Below are positions 47,378-55,534 of a stretch of 64,000 nt of DNA, piece after piece; the first letter of the stretch is position 1, and each line of letters starts with the position of its first letter. The notes beneath the pieces were generated by a model. That model searched no databases. It had not been told where the DNA came from and worked only from the letters and a program-made list of their open reading frames with translations. The position numbers and the translations under genes are program-made. Source of the DNA: CAWAQA01 sp963784065 (lineage in GTDB: Bacteria > Acidobacteriota > Vicinamibacteria > Vicinamibacterales > UBA2999); the NCBI GenBank assembly GCA_963784065.1, contig CAWAQA010000008.1, positions 124,001 through 188,000 on the forward strand, read 5' to 3'.

Positions 47378-48127
47378 CTACTTGCGTTTCTGTGCGCGCG
47401 ACGCGGGCTTCTTGGCTGCCGCCCGCCGCGCCGTCGGCGCCTTCGCTCCGCCGCGGGCCGGCGCCGCGGCCTTTCGATGCGTCTTGGCCGGGGTCGCGGC
47501 GCTCCGGCGCGCCGTGCGCGCGGGGGTCGCCGGACGTGCGCCGCGCGCTCGCCCGTTGGGGCCGGAGCTGCGTGCGGATGCCGGCGCCGCTCGCGGGGCG
47601 GCCGGTTCCGGGCGCGCGACGACCGCAGGCTTTTCGGCGGGCACCGGCCGCGGCAGTTTTGGCTCGGCGGGCGCCGCGGGGCGTGTCTTCACCTCTGGCA
47701 CCGCCGAGCGCTGGACCAGCGTGAACCGCATCTGGTCGCCAAACGCGCTGTATGCCCAGACCTCGGCCACGGGAATCTGGAGATCGGCGGCCATCCGGCG
47801 GGCCGTATCGATGCTCGAGACCGGGACGTACAGGTGAAAAGGGGCTCGCTGTTGCGAAAACGTCTTCCACTGTGACATCGCCTCGAGGTGATTCACCGAT
47901 TCGGCAGTCTCGACCTCGACCGTGCCAAGCAGTTTCCGTCCACGTTCCTGCGAATACAGGACGAGATCGGGAAACCACGGCGACGTCCCGACCAGAACCG
48001 ACGCGTTCTGTTCGTTGCCGGGATTGATCGCGACCTCGAACTTTCTCTTATATTTCGCCTGTAGCAGGCGAATAACCCGATCGTGCTCGAGCTGCTCACG
48101 GACGGGCCGCACGAGGATGGGGCTCAA
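47378..48127 (-). CDS. Putative PD-(D/E)XK-like nuclease with histone H1-like tail
   Basis: 249 residues. Residues 1-140 show a possible restriction-endonuclease-like core: a helix (REQLEHDRVIRLLQAKYKRK), SPWFPDLVLYSQERGRKLLG with Asp54, and TVEVETAESVNHLEAMSQWK with Glu71 and Glu73. That matches D-(X)n-E-X-E rather than the usual E-X-K. Residues 145-249 are an Ala/Pro/Lys/Arg-rich tail (for example KTHRKAAAPARGGAKAPTAR) like histone H1, expected to bind DNA nonspecifically. Activity is unproven. The frame is intact. The operon also holds 46660 and the TVP38 gene. Confidence 0.5.
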   Translation of the reverse strand: MSPILVRPVREQLEHDRVIRLLQAKYKRKFEVAINPGNEQNASVLVGTSPWFPDLVLYSQERGRKLLGTVEVETAESVNHLEAMSQWKTFSQQRAPFHLYVPVSSIDTARRMAADLQIPVAEVWAYSAFGDQMRFTLVQRSAVPEVKTRPAAPAEPKLPRPVPAEKPAVVARPEPAAPRAAPASARSSGPNGRARGARPATPARTARRSAATPAKTHRKAAAPARGGAKAPTARRAAAKKPASRAQKRK

Positions 48128-48172
48128 CCTAACCTCCGAGGCGTGTACATACGTCTAGCTGCGCCGGAAATG

Positions 48173-48186
48173 CCGGCTGAAGCCGG
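48173..48186. repeat. CCGGCT-NN-AGCCGG mini-hairpin (copy 2, NN=GA)
   Basis: The 14-bp core with an outer G/C pair lies in the divergent spacer upstream of the nuclease-like gene and the response regulator. Confidence 0.6.
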
Positions 48187-48253
48187 CTGGAATATAGCAC
48201 GACTTCCAGCAGCCATCATGCCTAGGGCTGTCGCCCACAATCTCTGCCTTTGC

Positions 48254-48282
48254 TTGACGCTGACTCAACCGGGCTCCACAAT
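48254..48282 (+). promoter_or_regulatory. Sigma-70-type promoter, leaderless
   Basis: TTGACG (48254-48259), 17 bp spacer, CACAAT (48277-48282), then 5 bp to the GTG at 48288. This is the best complete -35/-10 pair in the window, and it again puts the start codon at the expected transcription start. Confidence 0.65.
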
Positions 48283-48287
48283 GGGCC

Positions 48288-48695
48288 GTGCCTCCTCCCG
48301 AGGGTGACCAGACCGCTGCCCGCGTGCTCATCGTCGACGACGACGTCAGCGTCACCGACACGTTTTCCCGGATGCTGCGCCTTGAAGGATACGAGGTATG
48401 GGCGGCGCTCTCTGCCGACGAAGGGCTCACGCTTGCACAAAAGCATCGGCCCCATGCCGTGATCCTCGACCTGCGGATGCCGCTCACGAGCGGACTGCAG
48501 TTCCTGCGCGCCATCCGCGCCATCCCCGGCCTGACCAACACGCCGGTCGCGATCGTCACGGGCGACTACTACCTCGACGAAGCCCAGGCCGCCGAGATCA
48601 AGGCGCTCGGCGCCGAGCTGCGCTACAAGCCGCTCTGGCTCGAGGAGCTGGTGACGCTGGCGCGAGAGCTGTTGAACATTCCGGTGCGCGATTGA
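48288..48695 (+). CDS. Single-domain response regulator
   Basis: A 135-residue receiver domain without output domain, GTG start. It has ARVLIVDDDVSVTDTFSRML (acidic pocket), the phospho-acceptor Asp in AVILDLRMPLTSGLQFL, the conserved Thr/Ser in VAIVTGDYYLDEAQ and the Lys in LRYKPLWLEEL. It is probably a phospho-relay or protein-interaction switch. There is no histidine kinase beside it. The kinase at 53450 is 5 kb away. Confidence 0.88.
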   Translation: MPPPEGDQTAARVLIVDDDVSVTDTFSRMLRLEGYEVWAALSADEGLTLAQKHRPHAVILDLRMPLTSGLQFLRAIRAIPGLTNTPVAIVTGDYYLDEAQAAEIKALGAELRYKPLWLEELVTLARELLNIPVRD

Positions 48696-48796
48696 GGAAG
48701 CTGGCAGCACGCAGCGTGCGGCCCGCCGTAGATCTCGGTCGGCGCGGCCCTGTGCAGGCGCGTCGTTCTTCACCCCGGTGATTCATCACCACGTAC

Positions 48797-48824
48797 ACTG
48801 CCAGCTGCCGGCAGCCGGCTCACG
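48797..48824. repeat. Heptad repeat array upstream of hemE
   Basis: Units ACTGCCA, GCTGCCG, GCAGCCG, GCTCACG, ending 4 bp before the hemE ATG. CTGCCAGCT (48798-48806) is the exact complement of AGCTGGCAG just after the response regulator stop (48699-48707). Confidence 0.65.
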
Positions 48825-48828
48825 CTGA

Positions 48829-49863
48829 ATGGCTAATTCCCGTTTCCTGAAAGCCTGCCGGCGCGAGCCGGTCGATGCCACACCGGTCTGGTTCATGCGC
48901 CAGGCCGGGCGATACATGGCGGAGTACCGGGCGCTCCGCGAACGGCATTCGCTGCTCGAGATCTGCCGCACGCCCGACCTGGCGACCGAGGTGACGCTGC
49001 AGCCGATCCGCCGCATCGAGGTGGACGCCGCGATCCTCTTCTCGGACCTGCTGCTGCCGCTCGAGCCGATGGGCCTCCCCTTCGATTTCGTGAAGGGCGA
49101 GGGGCCGCAGATCGAGCGGCCCATCGCCTCCGTTGATGACATCGACCGTTTGCGGCTGTTCGACCCGCGCGAGTCGTTGTCGCACGTCCTCGAGGCGATC
49201 GGACAGATCCAGCGGGAACTGGCCGGGCGCGTGCCGCTCATCGGGTTCTCCGGCGCCCCGTTCACGCTGGCGTCGTACGCAATTGAAGGCGGGCACTCGA
49301 ACAACTTCGCCAAGACGAAAGCACTGATGTACGGCCACCCGGATGCGTGGCACCGCCTCTGCGACAAGTTCGCGACCGTCGTCGCCGACTACTTGTCCGC
49401 ACAGATTGACGCCGGCGTGGATGCCGTGCAGGTGTTCGACTCCTGGGTCGGCGCGCTCGGCCCCGCCGATTACCGCGAGTTCGCGCTGCCGCACACCCAG
49501 AAGATCTTCACGGCGATCGAGGGGCGCGTCCCGACGATTCACTTCGGGACCGGCACGGCAACGACGCTCGATCTGCTGCGGGAGGCGGGCGGCGACGTCA
49601 TCGGCGCCGACTGGCGCATCCCGATCGACACCGCGTGGGAGCGGATCGGCTTCGACCGCGCGGTGCAGGGCAACCTCGACCCCACGTTACTGCTCGGCCC
49701 GATGCAGCGGCTGTTCGCGCAGGCCGAAGACATCCTCGAGCGCGTGAACGGGCGCCCGGGTCACATCTTCAACCTGGGTCACGGCATCCTGCCGTCGACG
49801 CCGGTCGAACACGTGCAGCGCCTGGCGCAGTACGTTCACAGTGCCTCCCGCCGACGTTCTTGA
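48829..49863 (+). CDS. hemE: Uroporphyrinogen decarboxylase
   Basis: A 344-residue TIM-barrel enzyme that decarboxylates the four acetate side chains of uroporphyrinogen III. It has TPVWFMRQAGRYMAEYRALR (substrate Arg pair), AAILFSDLLLPLEPMG (Asp), GFSGAPFTLASYAIEGGHSN and VDAVQVFDSWVGALGPADYR. Complete and intact. It overlaps the following oxidase by 23 bp, a tight two-gene haem unit. Confidence 0.96.
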   Translation: MANSRFLKACRREPVDATPVWFMRQAGRYMAEYRALRERHSLLEICRTPDLATEVTLQPIRRIEVDAAILFSDLLLPLEPMGLPFDFVKGEGPQIERPIASVDDIDRLRLFDPRESLSHVLEAIGQIQRELAGRVPLIGFSGAPFTLASYAIEGGHSNNFAKTKALMYGHPDAWHRLCDKFATVVADYLSAQIDAGVDAVQVFDSWVGALGPADYREFALPHTQKIFTAIEGRVPTIHFGTGTATTLDLLREAGGDVIGADWRIPIDTAWERIGFDRAVQGNLDPTLLLGPMQRLFAQAEDILERVNGRPGHIFNLGHGILPSTPVEHVQRLAQYVHSASRRRS

Positions 49864-51223
49864 CGTCGCCGTCATCGGCGGCGGCATCGCGGGACTCGCC
49901 GCCGCGTACGAATTGCAGCGCCGCGGGCTTCGCGCGCGCGTGCTCGAAGCCGGCGCCCGCGCCGGCGGCGTCATCGTCACCACACGCCGCGACGGCTGGG
50001 TGGTCGACGGCGGACCGGACTCGATGCTCGTCCAGAAGCCGGCAGCCGTCGCGCTCTGCCGCGAGCTCGGTATCGCGGATCGGCTCGTCTCCACCCTCCA
50101 GCCGCGCACCGCGTACGTCATGCGTGATGGCCGGCTGCACCCGATCGTCGAAGGATCGTTCCTCGGGTTCCCCGTCCGAGCCGGCGCGCTGGTGCGGTCG
50201 TCGCTCTTCACCGCCGGGGGGAAGCTGCGGATGGCCTGCGAGCCGTTCATCCCGAGGGCCGGCGGTGACGAGGACGAGTCGATCGCGTCCTTCGTGCGGC
50301 GGCGCTTCGGAGAGGAGGCGGTGGACTACCTGGCGGAGCCGCTGCTCGCCGGCATCCACGCGGGCGACGTCGACCGGCTGTCCATGCGGGCGCTGTTTCC
50401 GCGGCTGGTCGATGCAGAACGGCAGGCGGGCAGCGTCATCCGGTCGTTCCGCGCGCTGCGCGTGACGCCGTCGCCACAAGGCGCCTTCGTGTCGTTGCCG
50501 GGCGGAACCGGCGAGCTCGTTGACGCGCTGAGCGGCGCGCTCGCCCCTGGCACCGTCATGCTTTCCGCGAGGGTGACCGAGCTCCGCCGCGCCGGCGAGT
50601 ACACCGTGGAATCGTCGGCGGGGACGTTGCACGCGAAATCGGTGATTCTCAGCGTGCCGGCTCATGCGGCGGCGAACCTGCTGCGCGGGTTCGACACGAC
50701 GCTGGCAGGGCTGTGCGACAGCATCCCCTACGCGTCCACCGCGACGGTGGCGTTCGGCTACGCGCGGGATCAGATCCCGCATCCGATGCGCGGCAGCGGG
50801 TTCGTGGTGCCGCGCGTCGAGTACAGCCCGCTGCTCGCCGCCACCTGGGTCACGTCGAAGTGGCCGGGCCGCGCACCTGACGGCCACGTGCTGCTGCGCG
50901 GCTTTCTCGGCGGCGGCCGCGATCCGCACCGGCTCGAACAGGCGGACGAGGAGCTGATCGCCACCGCCCGCGACGCGCTCAGCGAAACGATGGACATCGC
51001 CGGCGAGCCTCTGTTCGCCGAGCTGTTCCGGTTCACGCGGCAGAGCCCGCAGTACGAAGTCGGCCATCTCGCACGCGTCGCGACGATCGATCGCCGAACC
51101 GCCTCTATTCCGGGCTTGTTCCTGTCCGGTAGCGGCTTTCGCGCCATCGGGATCCCGGACTGCATCGCGGACGGCCGCGAGACCGCCGCGCGCGCGGCGG
51201 CGTTCCTCAGCGCTTCCGCCTGA
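49841..51223 (+). CDS. hemG: Protoporphyrinogen/coproporphyrinogen oxidase (HemG/HemY FAD family)
   Basis: A 460-residue FAD amine-oxidase-fold enzyme. GTG start MPPADVLDVAVIGGGIAGLA, with the dinucleotide motif and RVLEAGARAGGVIVTTRRDG. It also has the family segment VDGGPDSMLVQKPAAVALCR and a C-terminal FAD site (PGLFLSGSGFRAIGIPDCIA). It oxidises protoporphyrinogen IX, or coproporphyrinogen III in the alternative pathway; the sequence alone does not decide. The frame is intact. The stop lies inside a hairpin. Confidence 0.9.
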   Translation: MPPADVLDVAVIGGGIAGLAAAYELQRRGLRARVLEAGARAGGVIVTTRRDGWVVDGGPDSMLVQKPAAVALCRELGIADRLVSTLQPRTAYVMRDGRLHPIVEGSFLGFPVRAGALVRSSLFTAGGKLRMACEPFIPRAGGDEDESIASFVRRRFGEEAVDYLAEPLLAGIHAGDVDRLSMRALFPRLVDAERQAGSVIRSFRALRVTPSPQGAFVSLPGGTGELVDALSGALAPGTVMLSARVTELRRAGEYTVESSAGTLHAKSVILSVPAHAAANLLRGFDTTLAGLCDSIPYASTATVAFGYARDQIPHPMRGSGFVVPRVEYSPLLAATWVTSKWPGRAPDGHVLLRGFLGGGRDPHRLEQADEELIATARDALSETMDIAGEPLFAELFRFTRQSPQYEVGHLARVATIDRRTASIPGLFLSGSGFRAIGIPDCIADGRETAARAAAFLSASA

Positions 51224-51233
51224 CGGCGGAAGC
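51212..51233 (+). terminator. Hairpin over the hemG stop codon
   Basis: GCTTCCGCC, TGAC, GGCGGAAGC is a perfect 9-bp stem with the stop codon in its loop. There is no T-run. A second, related stem starts 28 bp later (CTTCCGGCT, TC, AGCCGGAAG), so the pair may act as a terminator or as dispersed repeat copies. Confidence 0.5.
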
Positions 51234-51264
51234 ACACATGGGATCGCAAAATGCTCAGTGGCTT

Positions 51265-51278
51265 CCGGCTTCAGCCGG
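51265..51278. repeat. CCGGCT-NN-AGCCGG mini-hairpin (copy 3, NN=TC)
   Basis: The core of a 9-bp perfect stem, 51262-51281, which occupies exactly the place where the -35 region of the following gene should be. Confidence 0.65.
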
Positions 51279-51283
51279 AAGAG

Positions 51284-51289
51284 TACAAT
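51284..51289 (+). promoter_or_regulatory. -10 box TACAAT, leaderless
   Basis: TACAAT is 6 bp before the GTG at 51296. The upstream hairpin replaces any -35 box. Confidence 0.55.
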
Positions 51290-51295
51290 CCCTTT

Positions 51296-51931
51296 GTGCG
51301 CAGCTGCATGCTCGTCGCGCTCGTCCTGGGCGTCCTGGTTTCAGTGGGAGCGCAGGAATCACGACCCACCGGCGGCATGACGCCGTCGATCGACGCCCTT
51401 CTCCGAAGCATCAAGGCCGCCGATAAGGGTCAGCTCGCGGTCTCCGAAGAGGACGGCCGGTTCCTGCGCGTGCTGGTGGCCACCCGCGGTGCGAAGTCGA
51501 TTCTCGAGATCGGCTCGGCCAGCGGCTACAGCGCGATCTGGCTCGGCCTCGGTGCGCGCGAGGCCGGCGGCCGCGTGGTCGGGATCGAGTTCGACCCGCA
51601 GCGAGCGAAGGAAGCCGCCGAAAACATCCGCAAGGCCGGTCTGACCGACGTCGTCCGGGTGGTCCACGGTGACGCGTTCAAGGAGATCCCGAAGCTGCCC
51701 GGCGCCTTCGACCTCGTGTTCCTCGACGCGTGGAAGCCGGATTACAAGAAGTTCTTCGATGTCGTGTACCCGAGGCTGAATACCGGAGGCCTGTTCGTGG
51801 CGCACAACGTGGTCAACAAGAAGAACGAGATGGAGCCATTCCTCCACGCGGTGCAGACGCATCCCTCGCTCTACACGACAATCGTCTCGCCGTCTGGCGA
51901 AGGCATGTCGGTGTCCTACAAGACGAAATGA
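51296..51931 (+). CDS. O-methyltransferase-fold protein with an N-terminal signal peptide
   Basis: 211 residues. The GTG start gives MRSCMLVALVLGVLVSVGAQ, a textbook signal peptide, then SIDALLRSIKAADKGQLAVS. The class I SAM fold shows motif I ILEIGSASGYSAIWLGLG, the acidic GIEFDPQRAKEAAENI, VVHGDAFKEIPKLPG and LVFLDAWKPDYKKFFDVV, as in catechol-O-methyltransferase-like enzymes. A SAM-dependent fold outside the cytoplasm is unexpected; see findings. The upstream in-frame ATG at 51251 would put the -10 box inside the gene and is rejected. Intact. Confidence 0.82.
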   Translation: MRSCMLVALVLGVLVSVGAQESRPTGGMTPSIDALLRSIKAADKGQLAVSEEDGRFLRVLVATRGAKSILEIGSASGYSAIWLGLGAREAGGRVVGIEFDPQRAKEAAENIRKAGLTDVVRVVHGDAFKEIPKLPGAFDLVFLDAWKPDYKKFFDVVYPRLNTGGLFVAHNVVNKKNEMEPFLHAVQTHPSLYTTIVSPSGEGMSVSYKTK

Positions 51932-51936
51932 AGAGC

Positions 51937-51971
51937 GCTGCCGGCTGCCCGCTGCCGGCTGCCTGCTGATG
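51937..51971. repeat. Heptad repeat array (GCTGCCN type) that includes the arginase start codon
   Basis: Units GCTGCCG, GCTGCCC, GCTGCCG, GCTGCCT, GCTGATG. The last unit contains the ATG at 51969. The array starts 5 bp after the upstream stop, so it makes up practically the whole 37 bp gap. Confidence 0.88.
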
Positions 51972-52877
51972 AAGCCTGTCCACATCATCGGCGTGCCGCT
52001 CGACCTCGGCGGAGGCCGCCGCGGCGTGGACATGGGCCCCTCCGCCTGCCGCATTGCCGGCCTTGGCGATCGCATCCACGCGATGGGCCGGGCGGTTTTC
52101 GACAAGGGCGATCTGCCGTCTCCCAATCCCGAGACCAAGCGCCCGGCCGACAAGCGGAAGAAGTACATCCGCGACATCGCCAAGGTGTGCCAGAAGCTGT
52201 ACGACGTCTCGTCCAAATCGCTCGAGGAGGGCGCGCTGCCGCTGGTGCTCGGCGGCGATCACAGCCTCGCCGCGGGGTCCGTCGCGGCGAGCGCCGCGTG
52301 GGTGACCCGCACAACGTCGAAACCGATGGGCCTGGTCTGGGTGGACGCACACGGCGACATGAACACACCGGACACGACCAGCAGCGGCAACGTCCACGGG
52401 ATGCCGCTGGCGGCGCTCCTCGGCAAGGAACCGGCGGAGCTGGCCTCGATCGGGACCTCGCCGTCGGTGCTGCCGCAGCACACCGTGCTCATGGGCATTC
52501 GCAACCTCGATGAGGAGGAGAAGGCGCAGATTCGCGCGTCCGGCGTCCACGTCTTCACGATGAAAGACATCGATCGGGACGGCATCGCCAAGGTGGCCGA
52601 GCGCGCACTCGCGCTCGCCCTCGACGGCACCGGCGGCGTCCACATCTCGTTCGACATGGACGTGTGCGACCCAGCCATCGCACCGGGCGTGGGGACGCCG
52701 GTGAAAGGCGGCCTCGATTACCGCGAGGCGCACATGGTGATGGAAATCGTCGCCGATTCGCATCGGCTGGTGGCACTCGATCTGGTCGAAGTCAACCCGA
52801 CCCTCGACATCCGCAACGCGACGGCCGAGTTCGCCACCGAGCTCGCGCTCTCGGCTTTGGGTAAGAACATTCTGTAG
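51969..52877 (+). CDS. rocF: Arginase
   Basis: A 302-residue ureohydrolase. The Mn-binding sites are LVLGGDHSLAAGSV, LVWVDAHGDMNTPDT and HISFDMDVCDPAIAPGVG. The N-terminus IIGVPLDLGGGRRGVDMGPS and the SSGNVHGMPLAALLG loop favour arginase over agmatinase. It hydrolyses arginine to ornithine and urea. Intact frame. It has no Shine-Dalgarno because heptads occupy that position, so translation may depend on the upstream gene. Confidence 0.92.
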   Translation: MKPVHIIGVPLDLGGGRRGVDMGPSACRIAGLGDRIHAMGRAVFDKGDLPSPNPETKRPADKRKKYIRDIAKVCQKLYDVSSKSLEEGALPLVLGGDHSLAAGSVAASAAWVTRTTSKPMGLVWVDAHGDMNTPDTTSSGNVHGMPLAALLGKEPAELASIGTSPSVLPQHTVLMGIRNLDEEEKAQIRASGVHVFTMKDIDRDGIAKVAERALALALDGTGGVHISFDMDVCDPAIAPGVGTPVKGGLDYREAHMVMEIVADSHRLVALDLVEVNPTLDIRNATAEFATELALSALGKNIL

Positions 52878-52960
52878 GAGCACGCTTCAGGTAAGGCGGC
52901 AGCCACGAGCATGCACGTGAAGGAGCCGTGGCGTCCGCCGTCAGGCGCAAGATGCTCCTA
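52875..52960. terminator. Long-range inverted repeat between convergent genes
   Basis: TAGGAGCA at the arginase stop (52875-52882) pairs with TGCTCCTA (52953-52960) inside the end of the opposing response regulator gene. The 70 bp in between holds smaller GC-rich dyads. It could be a bidirectional terminator; weak support. Confidence 0.3.
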
Positions 52961-53349
52961 GCGCCGTCTCCGCTGCTGCGGACTGCCGGCTATTCGCGAT
53001 CATCTCGTCGAGCGTATTGATCAGCCAGGTGAGCGAGCACGGCTTCTCGACGAGAATCGTCCGCGGCCGGATCCGCTCGAGCTCGCCGCTCTCGGCGACG
53101 GTCCCTGAGAAGATGATGACCGGGGTCTTCGGGGGCATTCGCACGACCACGTCCCGTCCCGACCCCTGCTTCAGGTGGAGGTCCACGATCGCCGCGTCGG
53201 GCTTGTGTATCCGTACAGGCCTGGAGCGCATCCTCCGCGGTATCCACGGAAATCACGTCGAACTGGCGGAGCTGCAGCAGGTGCACGAGGGGCTCCCGCA
53301 GGGACCGTTCGTCTTCGACGACGAGGATGAGGCCGGACGCGGCGCGCAT
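52941..53349 (-). CDS. Response regulator receiver protein (one frame break)
   Basis: About 135 residues. ATG at 53349 gives MRAASGLILVVEDERSLREP, then after a frame change near 53210 the phospho-acceptor Asp region DAAIVDLHLKQGSGRDVV, PVIIFSGTVAESGE and the Lys in ILVEKPCSLTWLI. It is a stand-alone receiver in head-to-head orientation with the histidine kinase at 53450, likely a pair. Confidence 0.82.
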
Positions 53350-53449
53350 GACGGATCTATCGGCCAGAGCCCGGCCGGGCGTTAGCACGACCCCGGCCGT
53401 TCCGCCACAGCTGCAGGGGCACCTCGGTTGCAATTGATGATGGAAATTC

Positions 53450-54307
53450 ATGGTAGCTGTGTCCCGCCTGTCACACGTTTTCGTCGCCGCCGCCGCCCTC
53501 GCGGGCGGCTTCCGGCTCTCGAGGCGCAGAAATCACGCCGCCGACGAGCGGATCGCTGAGCTGGAACGAGAGGCATCGCGCCTCGCCGACGAGGCCCAGC
53601 GGGCATGGCGGATCAAGGACGACTTTCTCGCCACCCTGTCGCATGAGCTCCGGACGCCCCTCAACGCGATGCTCGGGTGGGTCCAACTCCTCCGGATCCA
53701 TTCAGGCGACGAGACGATGCGGAACCACGCCATCGACGTCGTCGAACGCAACGCGCGGACACAGGTCCAGATCGTGGCGGACATGCTCGACGTGTCGCGC
53801 ATCATCACGGGCCAGATGCGGCTCGCCCTGGCGCGCGTCGATATCGGCACCATCGTGCGCGGCGGATGCGATGGGCTGGCCGCGACGGCCGCCGCGAAGC
53901 ACGTGGTGATGCGCATCGAGACCAGTCCGGTTCGGGGCGATGTTTACGGCGATGCGGCCCGCCTTCAGCAGGTCGTGTGGAACCTCGTGAGCAACGCGAT
54001 CAAGTTCACCCCGGCCGGCGGCCGCGTCACGGTGCGGGTCCGCGAGGACCGGATGTGCGCAGAGATCGGCGTGCTCGACACCGGAGTGGGCGTGGCTCCC
54101 GACGTGTTGCCGTACGTGTTCGATCGCTTCAGGCAGGGAGACAGCAGCCTCACCCGTCCATTCGGCGGACTCGGCCTCGGCCTGGCGATCGTGCGCCACC
54201 TGGTCGAGCTCCACGGCGGTTCAGTCGTCGCGTCCAGCGGCGGACCGGGCCGCGGCTCGGCGTTCTTCGTGCGCCTGCCCCTGCATCTGCAGCCGCCCAC
54301 GGGCTGA
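53450..54307 (+). CDS. Histidine kinase lacking a sensor domain
   Basis: 285 residues. A short N-terminal hydrophobic stretch (VSRLSHVFVAAAALAGGF) anchors or targets the protein. A coiled coil (DERIAELEREASRLADEAQR) leads to the DHp H-box with the phospho-His in DDFLATLSHELRTPLNAMLG, then the ATPase domain: N-box VVWNLVSNAIKFTP, G1 VLDTGVGVAPDVL and G2 GGLGLGLAIVRHL. There is no PAS, GAF or periplasmic sensor, so the signal must come from a partner or the membrane. Intact. Confidence 0.88.
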   Translation: MVAVSRLSHVFVAAAALAGGFRLSRRRNHAADERIAELEREASRLADEAQRAWRIKDDFLATLSHELRTPLNAMLGWVQLLRIHSGDETMRNHAIDVVERNARTQVQIVADMLDVSRIITGQMRLALARVDIGTIVRGGCDGLAATAAAKHVVMRIETSPVRGDVYGDAARLQQVVWNLVSNAIKFTPAGGRVTVRVREDRMCAEIGVLDTGVGVAPDVLPYVFDRFRQGDSSLTRPFGGLGLGLAIVRHLVELHGGSVVASSGGPGRGSAFFVRLPLHLQPPTG

Positions 54308-54339
54308 CGAGCTGGCGTGCAAGTTGCTGATTAGGATGC

Positions 54340-55534
54340 GTGCGCCGATCGCGTGTCCTTGCGGCAACGGCTGGTGTGGCAGCCGTGGCCAGCTTTTCGA
54401 CCTGGCTGTTGGCCGCGGAATCGCGCGGGACCGTTGCCGGCTGGCGACTTCGCCCCCCGCAAGGCACACGCGTGGACGTTGACCGGGACAGACGCTGCCG
54501 CCGTGCGCCGCGAGGCTCTTCGCCGCGCCTCCGTTCGCGTGCCGGACGGACTGGGGCTCGACCTGGCGACGCGGAATGACTCGCGCTCGAACACTGAAGT
54601 GGCCGCCTGCCGGTTCCTTCGCGCGGCGCCGACCGGCACGAGCGCGAAGTTCGACTGCGTGCTCGACGGCGGCGAGGTCGTGAAGGTCAAATACAACCGC
54701 AACCCCGAGATTCAGGCCGAGGTCGCCGCGACACGTCTCGTCAGCGCGCTCGGGTTTGGCGCCGACCAGGTCGAGATCGTCCCCCGGCTGCGCTGCTACG
54801 GCTGCCCGCGCTTCCCGTTCTTCACGATGCGGCTGCTGGCGGCGGGCGTCCCCGACGCGATCATCGGCGAGTATGGGTACGACGGCGCCTACACCGACTT
54901 CGAGTGGGTCGCGCTCGAACGCAGGTTCCCCGCCCCGGCGATCGAAACCCCGACGCGCGACGGGTGGGCGTGGTGGGAGCTCGACGATTCGACGGCGCCG
55001 CGGGGCGAAGTCGATGCGCTTCGGCTCCTCGCGGTCTTCCTCACGCATTGGGACAACAAGGCGGAGAATCAGCGGCTCGTGTGCCTCGACGATCTTGCGG
55101 CTGACGCCGGCCGCGAGGCCGTCACCGGCATCGATGTGCCGGGCGCCTCAGAGTCGCCCTCGAAAGGAACCTGCAACCGGCCGCTGGCACTGATTCAGGA
55201 CCTTGGCGCCACGTTCGGTCCCAGCAAGGTCAACCTCGCGCGCTGGCGCGAGTTCCCGATCTGGACCGATCGCGCGGGTTGCCGTGTCAGCATGCGCCAC
55301 CTGCCATTCGAGGGCGGGACGTTTCGTGACGCCGCGATTTCCGAGGAGGGCCGCGTCTGGCTCGGCCGCAGGCTCGCGGCGCTCCCGGACGCGGAGGTGC
55401 GCGGCCTGTTCGAAGCCGCGCGCTTCCACGACTATCAGAGCACCACCGACGATCGCCGCGACCTCGACGCCTGGACCGAGGCGTTCCGTCTGCGCGTCGA
55501 TCAGATCCTCACCGCCGGCCCGTGTCCCGCTTGA
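54340..55534 (+). CDS. Exported protein with a protein-kinase-like motif set (one frame break)
   Basis: About 397 residues, no family firmly recognised. GTG at 54340 gives the signal-like MRRSRVLAATAGVAAVASFS. The frame changes near 54460. The body has GGEVVKVKYNRNPEIQAEVA with a Lys in the position of the ATP-anchoring Lys (about residue 114). LAVFLTHWDNKAENQRLVCL (about 235) resembles the HxDxKxxN catalytic loop, and ALIQDLGATFGPSK (about 285) resembles the DFG metal loop. Cys pairs (RLRCYGCPRFPF) suggest disulfides. A HipA/Fam20/CotH-like atypical kinase is the best hypothesis. It ends 26 bp inside the opposing phosphoesterase gene. Confidence 0.6.
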
